64,000 nt of DNA from positions 2,790,001 to 2,854,000 of the forward strand of contig NZ_CP183948.1 of assembly GCF_052056485.1 (NCBI RefSeq), in the 5' to 3' direction. The notes under the pieces are model-generated. The model saw only the letters and a program-made list of their open reading frames with translations, did no database searches and was not told the origin of the DNA. Made by a program: the position numbers and the translations under genes. The stretch is from Paenibacillus_AQ nitricinens. Its GTDB lineage: Bacteria > Bacillota > Bacilli > Paenibacillales > Paenibacillaceae. Of this stretch, positions 9,780-19,038 are shown one piece after another; within the stretch, counting starts at the first letter, position 1; each line of letters begins with the position of its first letter.

Positions 9780-10571
9780 ATGGCAGATAAGAAGCTGGAA
9801 GGTAAGGTAGCGATTGTAACAGGAGGTGGTTCCGGCATTGGACGAGCAACTGTGCTTGAGTTTGCCCGTAACGGGGCCAAAGTTGTGTTGCTGGATAGAA
9901 CTGTTGAGAACGCAGAAAAGGTTAGAAAACAAGTGGAGAAAGAAGGCGGAGAAGCACTTGTAATTGAATGCGATGTTGCTGAACCCCCGCAAGTGGAAGC
10001 TGCTATAAACAAGGCGGCCGCAAAATGGGGGCGTCTTGATGTTGTTTTTGCTAATGCAGGGATTAATGGAGCCATGACCCCCATTGAAACGATGGATATT
10101 GAGTCTTGGGACCAGACGATTCACATCAATCTTCGTGGAACCTTCGCGACGGTTAAATATGCGATACCGCATCTAAAAGAAAGCGGCGGCAGCATCCTGA
10201 TTAACAGCTCCATTAACGGAAATCGTGTATTTTCTAACATCGGTTTTTCTGCTTACAGTACGACAAAGGCAGGTCAGGTTGCTTTTATGAAAATGGCAGC
10301 ATTAGAACTGGCTCAATTTCAAATTCGCGTAAATGCGATCTGTCCTGGAGCTATTAAGACCAATATAGATGACAACACTTTTCCATCCGAGGATCTGAAA
10401 GAGGTAAAGATCCCTGTTGAATTTCCGGAAGGGGATCAACCGCTAGAGGAAGGTCCCGGGCGTCCTGATCAAGTTGCGAAGCTGGCACTTTTTCTGGCCT
10501 CCGAGGATTCCGATCATATTACAGGAACTGAGATTTATTGTGACGGTGCTGAATCGTTACTTCATGGTTAA
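9780..10571 (+). CDS. Short-chain dehydrogenase/reductase (SDR), classical type
   Basis: NAD(P)-dependent oxidoreductase of 263 residues. Cofactor motif TGGGSGIG at residues 14-21, NAG at 91-93, active-site Ser143/144, Tyr159 and Lys163 (SAYSTTKAG). C-terminal DGAESLLHG is usual for the family. GGAGG precedes the ATG by 8 bases. It follows the acetylesterase by about 100 bases with no obvious terminator between, so it may be co-transcribed, but its substrate is unknown; sugar, polyol or general alcohol are all possible. Confidence 0.8.
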   Translation: MADKKLEGKVAIVTGGGSGIGRATVLEFARNGAKVVLLDRTVENAEKVRKQVEKEGGEALVIECDVAEPPQVEAAINKAAAKWGRLDVVFANAGINGAMTPIETMDIESWDQTIHINLRGTFATVKYAIPHLKESGGSILINSSINGNRVFSNIGFSAYSTTKAGQVAFMKMAALELAQFQIRVNAICPGAIKTNIDDNTFPSEDLKEVKIPVEFPEGDQPLEEGPGRPDQVAKLALFLASEDSDHITGTEIYCDGAESLLHG

Positions 10572-10596
10572 ATATTTGTAAATAATCACTTCCTTT

Positions 10597-10678
10597 AAAA
10601 CGGATTCTATCCTCTTTGTTATGCGGGATCTAATTGATCTAGAGCGCATATACATTGAGGATAGGAGTGCCGTTTTTT
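10597..10678 (+). terminator. Long branched terminator hairpin
   Basis: Outer arms AAAACGG...CCGTTTT and CTATCCTC...GAGGATAG enclose an inner ATGCG...GCGCAT hairpin, and the structure ends in TTTTTT. It follows the SDR gene by about 25 bases and is larger than a usual terminator. Confidence 0.7.
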
Positions 10679-10748
10679 GCTGTAAAATAAAGCTAATCTT
10701 TATCTCTGTTTTCCGTTATAATGGAGTATCTTGGAGAAAGGAGAATGA

Positions 10749-11468
10749 ATGATGGATTTTCATATTGAATCATTAATTAAGCTGCTAGTGGCCATGCTGT
10801 TCGGGCTGTTCATCGGGATTGACCGACAGATCAAGCAGAAACCGCTGGGGATTCGGACCAGTATGGTCATAAGCATTGCCTCGTGTCTTGTAACCGTAGT
10901 GTCCATTCATGCCTTTGATAAGTTTGCGGGTCCAGAGCATCCGAATATGGATCCGATGCGCCTCGCTGCTCAAATTGTCAGTGGAATAGGATTCTTGGGC
11001 GCCGGGGTTATATTGCGTAGAGGTGGAGATGCGATATCAGGTTTGACCTCAGCAGCACTCATCTGGACAGCTTCTGGAATTGGGATAGCTGTGGGTGCAG
11101 GATTCTATATTGAAGCTGCGTATGCAGTTATTCTTTTGATGTTTGCGGTGAATTTGGTTCCTCATTTAATTCGTTCGATTGGCCCTGAGGTGCTTAACAA
11201 GCATGAAGTTTCGGTGAGAATCATCATGGAAGCTAATTTTGTACTTACTGAAGTGATCCAAAAAATCGAGCGGCCTCAGGTTAGTACCCAACGAAGTACT
11301 AGAAGCCCCTCCCGAGCGATCCGCAGAATGAAAATTAAGGATTTGGAAGATGGAAGGCAAATGATCGATATGGTGATTTCAGCACCGGATAAAGATTACG
11401 CAACAGAAATCTATTATGATGTGAAGAAAATTGATCATGTCATGAGCGTTGAAGTGGAACAGCTGTAA
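10749..11468 (+). CDS. MgtC/SapB family membrane protein
   Basis: Inner-membrane protein of 239 residues with four to five N-terminal hydrophobic segments carrying the MgtC signatures (FGLFIGIDRQIKQKPLGIRT; QIVSGIGFLGAGVILRRG) and a C-terminal cytoplasmic ACT-like domain of about 80 residues. The family is linked to magnesium homeostasis and control of ATP synthase in other bacteria; the role in this organism is not established. The start follows GGAGAAAGGAG, and a TATAAT box lies at 10717-10722, so it seems to be a single-gene unit between a terminator and the epimerase gene. Confidence 0.82.
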   Translation: MMDFHIESLIKLLVAMLFGLFIGIDRQIKQKPLGIRTSMVISIASCLVTVVSIHAFDKFAGPEHPNMDPMRLAAQIVSGIGFLGAGVILRRGGDAISGLTSAALIWTASGIGIAVGAGFYIEAAYAVILLMFAVNLVPHLIRSIGPEVLNKHEVSVRIIMEANFVLTEVIQKIERPQVSTQRSTRSPSRAIRRMKIKDLEDGRQMIDMVISAPDKDYATEIYYDVKKIDHVMSVEVEQL

Positions 11469-11553
11469 AAAAGGGCATGTCACGTCATGACCAGATGTGG
11501 TAATCTATCAAGTAGAGACAATTATCAGACACTGGAAGGGAGAACATATTATT

Positions 11554-12543
11554 ATGTCTATCACAGCCTATGAAGGACAATATGAAGGAGAAGCAGCCAT
11601 CTGGTTAAAAGCTGGCCGTTATGAGGCAGCTATACTACCGGGTATCGGTGGCAACTTGATCTGTTTCCGTGATACCGAAAACGGTTACCGTTTCTTGCAT
11701 GAACCGGGAGCTGAGGAAATGGAAGCCTTCAAGGCAAGTCCAGGCATCCATGGAATTCCTGTATTATTTCCTCCGAATCGTTATGAGGATGGCAAATTCC
11801 CATGGAATGGTCAAACTTATCAATTCCCAGTAAATGAAGTCGCTACGGGCAACCATTTGCATGGTTTTTTACATACGGCAGCTTGGGAAGTGGAAGAGTT
11901 CGGTAGCGGTAAGACAGAAAGCTTCGTAACCGTATTCATTAAAGTGGATGAGAATCATCCTTCTTATCAATACTTGCCACATAAATATACGATGAAACTA
12001 CGTTACACCCTTGGTGAAGGTGGCTTATCTCAACAGGTGCAAGTGCATAATGATGGTGATGATGTGATGCCTTGCTTGTTGGCATTCCATACCGCGATTA
12101 ATGCACCATTCGCACCGGAAAGTTCTCCACAAGATTACCGTGTAAAAGCAACTATCGGCGAGCGTTGGGAACTGGATGACCGCATGCTGCCAACAGGTAA
12201 ATTCCAAGCGCTGGAGCCAGGAGAAGTTCAGCTTCGTGATGAAGGTGTGAGTCCATATTTTGCATCGATGGATAATCACTACACCGCTGTACCTCAGAAC
12301 GGACGCAATCGGATGGAGCTTACTGACAGTAAAGCTGGAATAACCTTGGTATACGATGTAGGGACTTCGTACAAACAATGGATGATCTGGAACAATGGTG
12401 CTACAGAACAGTTCTTCTGTCCTGAACCGCAAATTAACTTGGTTAACGCACCAATGGTGGATCTACCGGCTGATGAGATTGGCTTGTTCAGCCTCAAACC
12501 AGGCGAATATTGGGAAGAAAGCAGTCGTCTGTACGTGAAATAG
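11554..12543 (+). CDS. Aldose 1-epimerase family protein
   Basis: Beta-sandwich galactose mutarotase-like enzyme, 329 residues, expected to interconvert alpha and beta anomers of a sugar. Recognisable blocks are HGIPVLFPPNRYEDG and NHLHGFLH, the latter holding a His of the active-site type, and WMIWNNG near the C-terminus. I chose ATG 11554 behind GGAAGGGAG rather than the in-frame upstream start at 11497, which lacks a ribosome binding site. It stands alone with a bidirectional terminator behind it. Specific sugar unknown; may serve the sugar uptake genes upstream. Confidence 0.82.
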   Translation: MSITAYEGQYEGEAAIWLKAGRYEAAILPGIGGNLICFRDTENGYRFLHEPGAEEMEAFKASPGIHGIPVLFPPNRYEDGKFPWNGQTYQFPVNEVATGNHLHGFLHTAAWEVEEFGSGKTESFVTVFIKVDENHPSYQYLPHKYTMKLRYTLGEGGLSQQVQVHNDGDDVMPCLLAFHTAINAPFAPESSPQDYRVKATIGERWELDDRMLPTGKFQALEPGEVQLRDEGVSPYFASMDNHYTAVPQNGRNRMELTDSKAGITLVYDVGTSYKQWMIWNNGATEQFFCPEPQINLVNAPMVDLPADEIGLFSLKPGEYWEESSRLYVK

Positions 12544-12574
12544 TGTTCATTTGAATAATAATATGTGATCAAAG

Positions 12575-12619
12575 AAAGGGCTGTCTTGTTCGTAGATTTC
12601 TACGAATAGACAGCCCTTT
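12575..12619. terminator. Bidirectional terminator between epimerase and thrS
   Basis: AAAGGGCTGTC and GACAGCCCTTT pair around an inner TTCGTAGA/CTACGAA stem. A/T runs on both sides allow it to end transcripts of both convergent genes. Confidence 0.85.
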
Positions 12620-12642
12620 AACGTTTAATTAGGAGCAGAACT

Positions 12643-14556
12643 TTAATTTTTACTAACTATTTCTTTATTAATCTGTTCAATAATCTCTTGGATACTCTTT
12701 GAACCAAGATCCCCCTTACCACGTTTTCTTACAGATACACTGCCAGAGATTTTCTCATTCTCACCGAGAACGAGCATATAGGGTGCTTTTTCCAGCTGAG
12801 CTTCACGAATTTTGTATCCTAGCTTCTCATTTCGGATATCAACCTCTACACGAATGCCAGCTTGTTCTAAGGATTGTTTCACCTGAAATGCATAAGCAAC
12901 GTAGTTCTCAGAGACGGGCAATAACTTCGCTTGAACGGGTGCTAGCCATAGCGGGAATGCGCCGGCATAATGCTCCGTAATAATCCCCATAAAACGATCA
13001 ATTGACCCATAAACGGCGCGATGGATTACGACCGGGCGATGCTTAAGGTTATCTTCCCCGATATAAGTAAGATCGAATTTCTCTGGCATTTGCCAATCTA
13101 GTTGGATGGTTCCACATTGCCAGCTTCGTTTTAGCGCATCTAAAATATGGAAATCAATTTTTGGTCCGTAGAACGCGCCATCACCTTCATTCACACGATA
13201 CTCGATCCCGAGATTGTCTAATACACTTTGTAAAGATTGTTCAGCTAGATCCCATAGTTCTTTTGATCCCATATAATCTGCCGGGCGAGTAGATAATTCA
13301 ATCTTATACTCAAAGCCAAACACTTGATAAATATGGTCAATCAGTGAGATTACCCGGCTTATTTCATCCTCAATCTGCTCTGGTAATACGAAGAGATGGG
13401 CATCATCCTGACAGAAAGTACGAACACGCATCATCCCGTTAAGTGCCCCAGAGAATTCATGGCGATGTACTTGACCAAATTCGGCAATACGGATAGGCAA
13501 CTCTCGGTAAGAATGTAGATTATTTTTATAGATCATCATATGACCTGGGCAGTTCATCGGCTTGAGTGCAAATTTTGTTTCGTCTACATTGGTGAAATAC
13601 ATATTGTCTTTATAGTGATCCCAGTGCCCGGATTGCTCCCAAAGCCGATTATTCATCATCAGCGGTGTACGAACTTCATCGTAATCTCTCTGTCTTTGTA
13701 GTTCACGTGCGAAATTCTCAAGCTCTGTACGGATAGTCATTCCCTTTGGAAGATAGAAGGGCATGCCTGGAGCTTCTTCAGAGAACATGAACAATTCCAG
13801 TTCCTTGCCAAGCTTACGGTGATCACGCTTCTTTGCTTCTTCAAGAAAGAGTAGGTGCTCTTCAAGTTGAGCTTTCTTAGGAAAAGCAGTTCCGTAGATA
13901 CGTTGCAGCATTTTATTATTGGAATCTCCACGCCAGTAGGCACCTGCTACATTCAACAGCTTAAAGGCCTTGACCAATCCAGTTGAGGGAAGATGCGGGC
14001 CTCGACAGAGATCCGAGAATTCACCTTGTTCATAAATAGATAATACTGTGTCTTCAGGTAGATCACGGATAAGCTCCAGCTTTAAGGGCTCATTCATCGC
14101 TTCAAAAAGCTTGATTGCTTCAACGCGTGGAACGACACGGCGGACAATCGGGTGATTCTCTTGAATAATTCTCGCCATCTCTTGTTCGATTGCTACAAGA
14201 TCATCCGTGGATAGAGGTGTTTCAATATCAATGTCATAATAAAAGCCATCTTCGATTACTGGACCTATGCCAAGCTGGACACCCTTATCTCCATATATAC
14301 GCTTTATGGCCTGCGCCATGATATGTGCTGTACTGTGTCTATAAATTTCCAGGCCTTCTTTGCTATCCAACGTAACAATTTCGAGCTGGCAATCATGATC
14401 GATCGTTTGGTTTAGGTCAACGGATCTTCCATCGATTATTCCAGCTACAGCACTTTTTTTCAGACTGGTACTTATGACACCTGCTGCTTCTTTAATCGTC
14501 GTTCCTTGTAGTACCTCTCTAATTGTTCCGTTTTGCAGTGTTACCTTGATCTCCAT
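12643..14556 (-). CDS. thrS: Threonyl-tRNA synthetase
   Basis: Charges tRNA-Thr with threonine in the cytoplasm; 637 residues, the normal full length. Order: TGS domain (1-60), editing domain with HSTAHIMAQAIKRIYG, class II catalytic core with motif 2 and zinc ligand in MNCPGHMMIYK, then FYGPKIDFHI and the C-terminal anticodon-binding domain. I start at 14556 (MEIKVTLQNG), 9 bases after GGAGG; an in-frame ATG at 14601 lies in the terminator of the leader and is not credible. Expression is set by the T-box leader directly upstream. Confidence 0.95.
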   Translation of the reverse strand: MEIKVTLQNGTIREVLQGTTIKEAAGVISTSLKKSAVAGIIDGRSVDLNQTIDHDCQLEIVTLDSKEGLEIYRHSTAHIMAQAIKRIYGDKGVQLGIGPVIEDGFYYDIDIETPLSTDDLVAIEQEMARIIQENHPIVRRVVPRVEAIKLFEAMNEPLKLELIRDLPEDTVLSIYEQGEFSDLCRGPHLPSTGLVKAFKLLNVAGAYWRGDSNNKMLQRIYGTAFPKKAQLEEHLLFLEEAKKRDHRKLGKELELFMFSEEAPGMPFYLPKGMTIRTELENFARELQRQRDYDEVRTPLMMNNRLWEQSGHWDHYKDNMYFTNVDETKFALKPMNCPGHMMIYKNNLHSYRELPIRIAEFGQVHRHEFSGALNGMMRVRTFCQDDAHLFVLPEQIEDEISRVISLIDHIYQVFGFEYKIELSTRPADYMGSKELWDLAEQSLQSVLDNLGIEYRVNEGDGAFYGPKIDFHILDALKRSWQCGTIQLDWQMPEKFDLTYIGEDNLKHRPVVIHRAVYGSIDRFMGIITEHYAGAFPLWLAPVQAKLLPVSENYVAYAFQVKQSLEQAGIRVEVDIRNEKLGYKIREAQLEKAPYMLVLGENEKISGSVSVRKRGKGDLGSKSIQEIIEQINKEIVSKN

Positions 14557-14599
14557 GATTGTTAGCCTCCAGTTCTCAAAAATTGTTAGTGGTGAACGC

Positions 14600-14875
14600 A
14601 AAAAAACGCATCTCTCCCAGAAAGGGACGAGTGCGTTCAGCTCGTGGTTCCACCCTAATTCGACCTATCACAAGGATAGGACCTCATTGGTATCCTTTAA
14701 CGTGGATAAGTCGGTGCCACATACTACCGTAAAATTTAGATCTACGGATTCAGCGCCACAGCTACAAAGGGGTAACTCCACAATCGTTTACTGGAGAAGC
14801 TTTCAGCCTAGACCTCTCTCTCTGGACAGTTCGTATAGGAAATCTTGTCTTTGATCATTGCCATATGATGTTGCT
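14600..14875 (-). promoter_or_regulatory. T-box riboswitch leader of thrS
   Basis: Reading the minus strand, the conserved T-box AGGGTGGAACCACGAG runs from 14656 to 14641. It is followed by a terminator stem (AACGCACTCGTCCC / GGGAGAGATGCGTT, 14636-14606) with TTTTTT. The T-box can instead pair upstream to form the antiterminator when uncharged tRNA-Thr binds. A candidate specifier is ACC (Thr) at 14773-14771 in GGAGTTACCCC; this codon call is less certain than the T-box itself. Confidence 0.92.
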
Positions 14876-14880
14876 CGTTC

Positions 14881-14910
14881 ATAGTACTCAATTGCACCCC
14901 ATAAAGTCAA
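14881..14910 (-). promoter_or_regulatory. Promoter of the thrS T-box transcript
   Basis: On the minus strand TTGACT (14910-14905) and TACTAT (14886-14881) are separated by 18 bases, a good SigA-type promoter placed just before the T-box leader. Confidence 0.7.
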
Positions 14911-15001
14911 GAGGCGAGAAACCAGAAATTCAGATCTCTTTTATTGCGGTCATCATTTGTGTATTAGCGAAGGAGATGAAGTAGGCTTTGGCGAATGTAT
15001 G

Positions 15002-15031
15002 ATATCAACCTATTTTAAGGAGGTTTGATAT
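15002..15031 (+). promoter_or_regulatory. Hairpin burying the ribosome binding site of the TraX-like gene
   Basis: ATATCAACCT and AGGTTTGATAT are complementary apart from one bulged T. The 3' arm contains AGGAGG and runs into the ATG at 15030, so the RNA can hide its own start. This could act as a translational switch; no ligand or temperature response is shown. Confidence 0.5.
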
Positions 15032-15698
15032 GCAGATTCTCGCTATGCTGACGATGCTAATCGATCATATTGGCTATATCTTTTTTCCAGAGGATATCGC
15101 TTGGAGATATGTAGGAAGAATAGCCTTTCCAATCTACTGTTACGGGCTTGTGCAGGGGCATATCCATACATCATCCAGACCGAAATATTTATTCCGACTG
15201 CTTATAATCGCTATTATTGCTCAGATCCCATACAATTTAGCGATTAATCCTGGTGGATGGAATGTGGTGTTTACGCTTTTATTATCTGGAATTGTATTAG
15301 TTGTTTTAGATAAACTTCCTACTCTATGGCTTGGTATACCTGTTGTCATTGCAGCTATCGCGTTAATGGATTACTTCCCGATAGATTATAATGCGTACGG
15401 CCTGCTGCTAGTATTGATATTCCGTTATACGAGGTCATACTGGCTTGTTATGGCACATCTGGCATTAAACTTGTTTTACATGTTCTATAACTATTGGGTG
15501 GTCCAAATGCTTAGTATTTTACCGACATTGTTGATTGCTTTGATACCTGCACTTTGGGGATATTTAGAGCGTCACCGGGTGAAACGCTGGGTTTGGTGGT
15601 CTTTTTATCCTGCGCATTTACTGATTTTGGCAGTATTAAAAGGCTTGATTTACAATGAATGGGTTTCTATCGAATGGCGAAGTTTGTTGAATTTATAG
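15030..15698 (+). CDS. TraX family membrane protein
   Basis: Polytopic membrane protein of 222 residues with about seven hydrophobic segments. N-terminal features of the TraX family are clear: ILAMLTMLIDHIGYIFFP with Asp-His, then WRYVGRIAFPIYCYGLVQG. F-plasmid TraX acetylates pilin, but chromosomal relatives in Bacillota are common and have no known substrate; no conjugation genes are nearby. The gene stands alone, and its ribosome binding site lies in the hairpin at 15002-15031. Confidence 0.8.
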   Translation: MQILAMLTMLIDHIGYIFFPEDIAWRYVGRIAFPIYCYGLVQGHIHTSSRPKYLFRLLIIAIIAQIPYNLAINPGGWNVVFTLLLSGIVLVVLDKLPTLWLGIPVVIAAIALMDYFPIDYNAYGLLLVLIFRYTRSYWLVMAHLALNLFYMFYNYWVVQMLSILPTLLIALIPALWGYLERHRVKRWVWWSFYPAHLLILAVLKGLIYNEWVSIEWRSLLNL

Positions 15699-15792
15699 TA
15701 TTTTTACAATAACTCATCCTTTGATTTACAAATGTTACCTTTGCTGAGATAATGGATTGATTTTAAAAAAATTCTTAAAAAGGAGACTTGCT

Positions 15793-17313
15793 ATGAGGAA
15801 AATGATAGCTAGAACAAAATGGTTTATTCCTTTTGTCGCGCTGCTGCTTGTTCTGGCCGGATGTCAATCGGTTGGAGGTTTCGATGTTAATAAGGCATTG
15901 ATTGGGGATGTCGATGTTAAATCATCAGAATCCAGCATGACGTTTTCTATGAACGCTGAGCCTGCAGAAGGACTGAGCGCAGAAGATAAGGAAATGGTAG
16001 ATCTCATAAATTCTTTTTCCCTGAGTATTAGCCATGCAAAGTTGCAAGAGAATGGTAATGTATCTGCCGATGGAACGATTGGCTATAAACAATTGAATAT
16101 TCCATTCTCATTGTTTATGGACAAACAAACTTTAGTCTTTACGGTTGAAGGAGCAAAACAACCATTTTACTTCCCGGTTCAAGGCTATGATGAGGTCTTA
16201 GCTGAAGTTGGATTGGATCTGACTAAAGCTGAAGATCTTAGTAAGCTGCTAACGAAGTTTGTGGTGAAGAATCTTCCTAATCCAAGTGCAATTAGCGTAA
16301 CACCAGTTAGTGAGGCTGTTTATGGCCAGCAGGTGAATATGACGAAGTTACATACCGAAGTGACGGGTGATGAGCTTCCGGCATTGTTAAAAGGATTCCT
16401 GAAATCGATCTCTAAAGATACGGAAGGCTTTACAGAATTAGTTGGTGGTCTATATGACTATCTGTATCCAGTAATCAAAGCTATGGACGAAAAAGGCTCC
16501 GGTGATTATGAAATTCCAGGTATTGGAGTCATTCCTCTGGGTGATAAAGAAGCTGTTGTAACCGTACTGCATGATGCAGCAAAATTAGCTGTGGATGCTT
16601 TACTACTGGTTTATGACAATCAACTAGACAGTCTTTACAAATCAACCCCTGAGCTTAAGACGGTCCTGAGTAAGGATACGAAGCTTGCTGTCGATATTTT
16701 TGTAGACAGTGGACTACATGTTCGTAAACAGAATGTTGATCTGAAAGTGGCGCTTCCAGGTACAGAAGATATGCCATTAAAGAGCTTCTCTCTTAAGGCT
16801 TCCAGTCAGATTTGGAATATTGGTGGGGCTGTAACGGCAGATCCAATCAGCACAGAAGGAGCTCTTGATGTTTCTTCCGGTGACCTGACTCCTGGAGAGA
16901 CTTTGAACAATTTTGATCCGAATTCTAACGTTTATCGTATTTTGAAAGACGATCTTGGTATCACCAAGAGAACGATTGTCATCGAACCAGACGACGAATA
17001 TTATTATCCGATCGTTGACAATAATACGACGTACATTCCTCTTAGGTATTTTGCAGAAGATTTAGATGCAACTGTGGAATGGGATACGGTCAATCGTGCT
17101 ATTATCGTAACTGATGGTGTGTACGGTGATAAACTGGTATTCAAAATCGGTTCTTCCGAAGCAGTGATTAACGGTGACAAAGTGAAGCTTGCAGAGCCTG
17201 TATTTGTTGACGAATATGGTGATGCCTATGTATCGCTACGTCTGCTAGCTGAAGCACTTCATGCTACTGTGTTTGTAGATGAAGATGGTTGGATTACTAT
17301 TACACGTAAATAG
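15793..17313 (+). CDS. Lipoprotein with C-terminal copper-amine-oxidase-like (stalk) domains
   Basis: Secreted lipoprotein of 506 residues. Signal peptide ends in LAGC (Cys24). Residues about 30-380 form an unrecognised region with a repeated lipoprotein-like beta pattern; the C-terminal 110 residues are the stalk domain typical of Paenibacillus surface proteins (TTYIPLRYFAEDLDATVEWD ... AYVSLRLLAEALHATV). ATG 15793 follows AAGGAG; the upstream in-frame start at 15757 has none. Function unknown; the stalk domain suggests a cell-envelope role rather than catalysis. Confidence 0.75.
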   Translation: MRKMIARTKWFIPFVALLLVLAGCQSVGGFDVNKALIGDVDVKSSESSMTFSMNAEPAEGLSAEDKEMVDLINSFSLSISHAKLQENGNVSADGTIGYKQLNIPFSLFMDKQTLVFTVEGAKQPFYFPVQGYDEVLAEVGLDLTKAEDLSKLLTKFVVKNLPNPSAISVTPVSEAVYGQQVNMTKLHTEVTGDELPALLKGFLKSISKDTEGFTELVGGLYDYLYPVIKAMDEKGSGDYEIPGIGVIPLGDKEAVVTVLHDAAKLAVDALLLVYDNQLDSLYKSTPELKTVLSKDTKLAVDIFVDSGLHVRKQNVDLKVALPGTEDMPLKSFSLKASSQIWNIGGAVTADPISTEGALDVSSGDLTPGETLNNFDPNSNVYRILKDDLGITKRTIVIEPDDEYYYPIVDNNTTYIPLRYFAEDLDATVEWDTVNRAIIVTDGVYGDKLVFKIGSSEAVINGDKVKLAEPVFVDEYGDAYVSLRLLAEALHATVFVDEDGWITITRK

Positions 17314-17347
17314 TTAGTTCGATCCTCATTGGCTAATTAACAGAAAC

Positions 17348-17394
17348 AAACCCAGCTTCTAACTTCGCAGAAATGTGGGTGAAGCTGGGTTTTT
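17348..17394. terminator. Bidirectional terminator
   Basis: AAACCCAGCTTC pairs with GAAGCTGGGTTTTT between two convergent genes. Confidence 0.85.
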
Positions 17395-17414
17395 ATATGA
17401 AATAGGGCAGCTTT

Positions 17415-18830
17415 TTATTGCTTCGTTAAAACCACCTCTAGGTCGACATTACTTAACGATTTTTCTTCAGCCATACTTTGGACATACCCTCCTAAGAAAC
17501 CGTCCTGATGTTCCTCCCAAAGCTTGTAGCCCGGCAACGCTTTAATATCCTTCGCAAAGGTACCTGCAGTTCCGGCGAAGTATTGTACATTCAGCTTGGA
17601 CATTACCTTCGCCATGGATTCTTTTTCAGACTCCGTTAAAGGACTTTCCTTAAGACTATCCATAGCTTTGTCATAGGAGTTAGTAGCAAAGGTTTCTTCG
17701 GCATATGCCTTGAAGTTTAAGAGATTGTGATCTGTAATCTGGTTAGCTTCAGCCCAACCTTCTACGTTCAAAGACGCTGTTATATAATTTACGGTTCGCG
17801 AGACGGGATCGAAGGTCATGGCTCCATATTGATGCGGATTGACGGCCATCGCACTCGTAGCGATATCATAGATTGGCAATTGTTCAGAGGATGCTGTATC
17901 TTGATTCGCGTCTGCTGGATCTACTTGAATGTCCTGCATATGAATATGTCCTGAGAGAACTAGATTAAGTCCATTCTTCCGTAAGGATTTTATAGCTTCC
18001 TGGCTGTTATTAAGCTTGAATCCTGAAACGGACATAGAAGTGTGACTTAATAAATTATGATGCATCACCGTGATCACAGAAGCGTGCTCTTTGGCTGCGA
18101 GCTTAACGGATTCATCCATCCATGAAAGCGTAGAGGAAGCAAAACGCCCATCAGTCTGAGGGAAACCGTATTTTTTATTATTAAGGTATTGGCTACTGTC
18201 TATCATGAGAATCCATAAGTTGGGGGCAGCCTTGACGATATAGCTTAGTGATTCCTTATCACGTGATGCAGCTTCTTTGTAGCCGAAATCCGCATACATT
18301 TTGACGAAATCCTTATCTGTAATTGAATCCGTAAGGAGCTGTTTATCGCCACTGAAGGATCTAGCCCAAGGATTAAATAAGTCGTGATTGCCTGGAATGA
18401 CATAAACAGAGGTTCCTTGTTGTTCAATTCGTTTTAAATTTTCGGTTAGCTTTTGATGGCTGCTGCGTTCTCCATTATTAGTTAAATCGCCACTGAGGAT
18501 GATAAATGCAGGTTTTTTCTGTTCAGCGTCATAGACCAAAGCTTCAGCCATTTCATCACTGTAGGGCAGCATTTTTCCATCGCCTCCAGTTACATAAGTT
18601 TGAAAGGCCTGTCCACCATCCTGAAGAGCCTTATCCAAAAAGTGAGTGTCTGTGGCGACCCAGAAAGAGAGAGGTTTTAGCTCAGCTTGATCAAGTTCCC
18701 CAGCGTTTAAATTAGACGATTTTGTGTCTTTACAGCCAGTAAGTGCCAAGCTAAGGAAAAAGAGTACTACACAAGAGAATATGACCATTTTTTTATGTGG
18801 AATAAGAACTTTACCTGTTAAAAAATTCAT
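17415..18830 (-). CDS. Metallophosphoesterase lipoprotein (calcineurin-like)
   Basis: Surface-anchored phosphoesterase of 471 residues. Signal peptide ends LTGC with Cys33. All metal-binding blocks are visible: ATDTHF, LSGDLTNNG, IPGNHDLF, MHHN and SGHIHM, so the two-metal active site appears complete. After the catalytic domain (to about residue 340) come about 130 residues of helical sequence. Substrate unknown; relatives include cyclic nucleotide and nucleotide-sugar hydrolases. It is a single gene convergent with the preceding lipoprotein. Confidence 0.82.
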   Translation of the reverse strand: MNFLTGKVLIPHKKMVIFSCVVLFFLSLALTGCKDTKSSNLNAGELDQAELKPLSFWVATDTHFLDKALQDGGQAFQTYVTGGDGKMLPYSDEMAEALVYDAEQKKPAFIILSGDLTNNGERSSHQKLTENLKRIEQQGTSVYVIPGNHDLFNPWARSFSGDKQLLTDSITDKDFVKMYADFGYKEAASRDKESLSYIVKAAPNLWILMIDSSQYLNNKKYGFPQTDGRFASSTLSWMDESVKLAAKEHASVITVMHHNLLSHTSMSVSGFKLNNSQEAIKSLRKNGLNLVLSGHIHMQDIQVDPADANQDTASSEQLPIYDIATSAMAVNPHQYGAMTFDPVSRTVNYITASLNVEGWAEANQITDHNLLNFKAYAEETFATNSYDKAMDSLKESPLTESEKESMAKVMSKLNVQYFAGTAGTFAKDIKALPGYKLWEEHQDGFLGGYVQSMAEEKSLSNVDLEVVLTKQ

Positions 18831-18967
18831 TTATATAACCTTCCTTCTGTACTTTTGCTGCACTATTGTAGCTTATTTTTAGCCGGAATGTATATCGGAA
18901 AAGTGAAGGGGAGATGTTACTAATCGAGGCTAATTGTATATCCGACAAAATAAGTTGTGAATAGATG

Positions 18968-19015
18968 TTGTGTTTTCAGAAAAAAGGTGATAAGATGTAC
19001 AAAAGTAAGTTACTT
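18968..19015 (+). promoter_or_regulatory. Promoter and palindromic operator of the nitroreductase gene
   Basis: TTGTGT (18968), 17 bases, then TAAGAT (18991) with an extended TG makes a plausible promoter. Just downstream AAGTAAGTTACTT (19003-19015) is a perfect palindrome around one G, at the expected transcription start. It resembles operators of HxlR/YodB-type redox regulators; no such regulator is in the window. Confidence 0.5.
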
Positions 19016-19038
19016 AAATAAATGGAGGTAATTATTTT

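Noticed and set aside
14474..14854. Plus-strand frame over the thrS start and T-box
   Set aside because: Opposite an obvious riboswitch; no ribosome binding site.
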